Assembly: GCA_003517725.1 (NCBI GenBank)
Contig: DOZZ01000080.1
Span: 7,303 to 12,396 of the forward strand
Direction: 5' to 3'
Source: Bryobacterales bacterium
GTDB taxonomy: Bacteria; Acidobacteriota; Terriglobia; Bryobacterales; Bryobacteraceae
Length of the DNA stretch: 5,094 nt
The notes under the pieces were generated by a model. That model had not been told where the DNA came from. It searched no databases and worked only from the letters and a program-made list of their open reading frames with translations. Made by a program: the position numbers and the translations under genes. This document shows positions 4,847 through 5,094 of this stretch, piece by piece (within the stretch, counting starts at the first letter, position 1; every line of letters begins with the position of its first letter).

Positions 4847-5094
4847 ATGGCGCATTTGTATACCGGGACCTCGGGCTTCGCCTATCCCTCGTGGAAGCCG
4901 GATTTCTATCCGGCCAAGCTGCCGGCGGCCAAATTCCTGGAGCACTACGCCACGCGCCTGAACTGCGTGGAGGTGAACTACACGTTCCGGCGGCTGCCCT
5001 CGCGCGCGGTTCTGGAGAACTGGGTGGCCAGCACGCCGGCGCATTTTGTTTTTGCGCTGAAGGCACCGATGTGGATTACGCACCTGTTGCAGTT
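4847..5094 (+). CDS. DUF72 (YecE-like) family protein, N-terminal part, cut by window edge
   Basis: The frame is open from the ATG at 4847 to the end of the window, giving 82 residues plus two bases with no stop. The opening YTGTSGFAYPSW (5-16), DFYP (19-22), the helix ending in LNCVEVNYTFRRLPS (38-52), and the run HFVFALKAP..ITH (66-79) match the start of DUF72 proteins. Their usual opening is GTSGW..W...FYP followed by VE.N.TFYRLP and F..K....TH. DUF72 proteins are TIM-barrel-like, usually about 240-300 residues, and their biochemical role is not established, so only about a third of the protein is visible. GGA at 4838-4840 is a weak ribosome site six bases before the ATG. The gene is divergent from the holin-like gene across 41 bp. 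Confidence 0.9.
   Translation, partial: MAHLYTGTSGFAYPSWKPDFYPAKLPAAKFLEHYATRLNCVEVNYTFRRLPSRAVLENWVASTPAHFVFALKAPMWITHLLQ

Noticed and set aside
4459..4848. A 129-codon minus-strand frame overlapping the holin-like gene
   Set aside because: It is Arg-rich with no hydrophobic segments, while the neighbouring frame encodes the recognisable four-helix protein.

Overview
This is a roughly 60% GC chromosomal stretch. It carries six complete genes and one gene cut by the right edge, packed tightly on both strands. The organism is most likely an acidobacterium of the Solibacter/Bryobacter type. That rests on gene style (Tat-exported NHL protein, uncharacterised alpha/beta hydrolase, stand-alone murB), on base composition and on a GGGACAG...CTGTCC hairpin of a kind I associate with such genomes. 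No rRNA or other taxonomic marker is present, so this is inference.

Layout from left to right. Positions 1-94 hold no gene I can support and are AT-richer than the rest. murB (95-1060, minus) encodes the peptidoglycan precursor enzyme UDP-N-acetylenolpyruvoylglucosamine reductase. A 38 bp gap separates it from a divergent pair on the plus strand. The first of that pair is an alpha/beta hydrolase with an intact Ser-Asp-His triad (1099-2160). The second, 27 bp later, is a Tat-signal NHL beta-propeller that resembles peptidyl-hydroxyglycine alpha-amidating lyase (2188-3222). A 151 bp gap follows, containing an imperfect REP-like hairpin (3248-3293). Next is a Tat-signal methionine sulfoxide reductase B with a GTG start (3374-3898). 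Converging on it with a 3 bp gap is a minus-strand two-gene unit: a four-helix membrane protein of the phage-holin-4 type (4467-4805) and, 4 bp downstream, an RmlC-like cupin (3902-4462). Divergent from that unit, after 41 bp, a DUF72 protein starts at 4847 and runs off the window.

The genes do not form one obvious pathway. Two of them (the NHL protein and MsrB) carry Tat-type signals and would act outside the cytoplasm. MurB is cytoplasmic housekeeping. The most interesting points are residue-level. The NHL protein keeps the three zinc histidines, the tyrosine and one of the two arginines of the eukaryotic amidating lyase. The RmlC-like protein keeps the catalytic His and Tyr but appears to have lost the Lys and the His-pairing Asp. 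MsrB lacks the usual resolving cysteine but has an extra one next to its zinc site. Several genes lack a Shine-Dalgarno sequence and instead have a -10-like hexamer so close to the start codon that leaderless or near-leaderless mRNAs are plausible. I found no mobile element, CRISPR array, RNA gene or clearly new multi-gene system.
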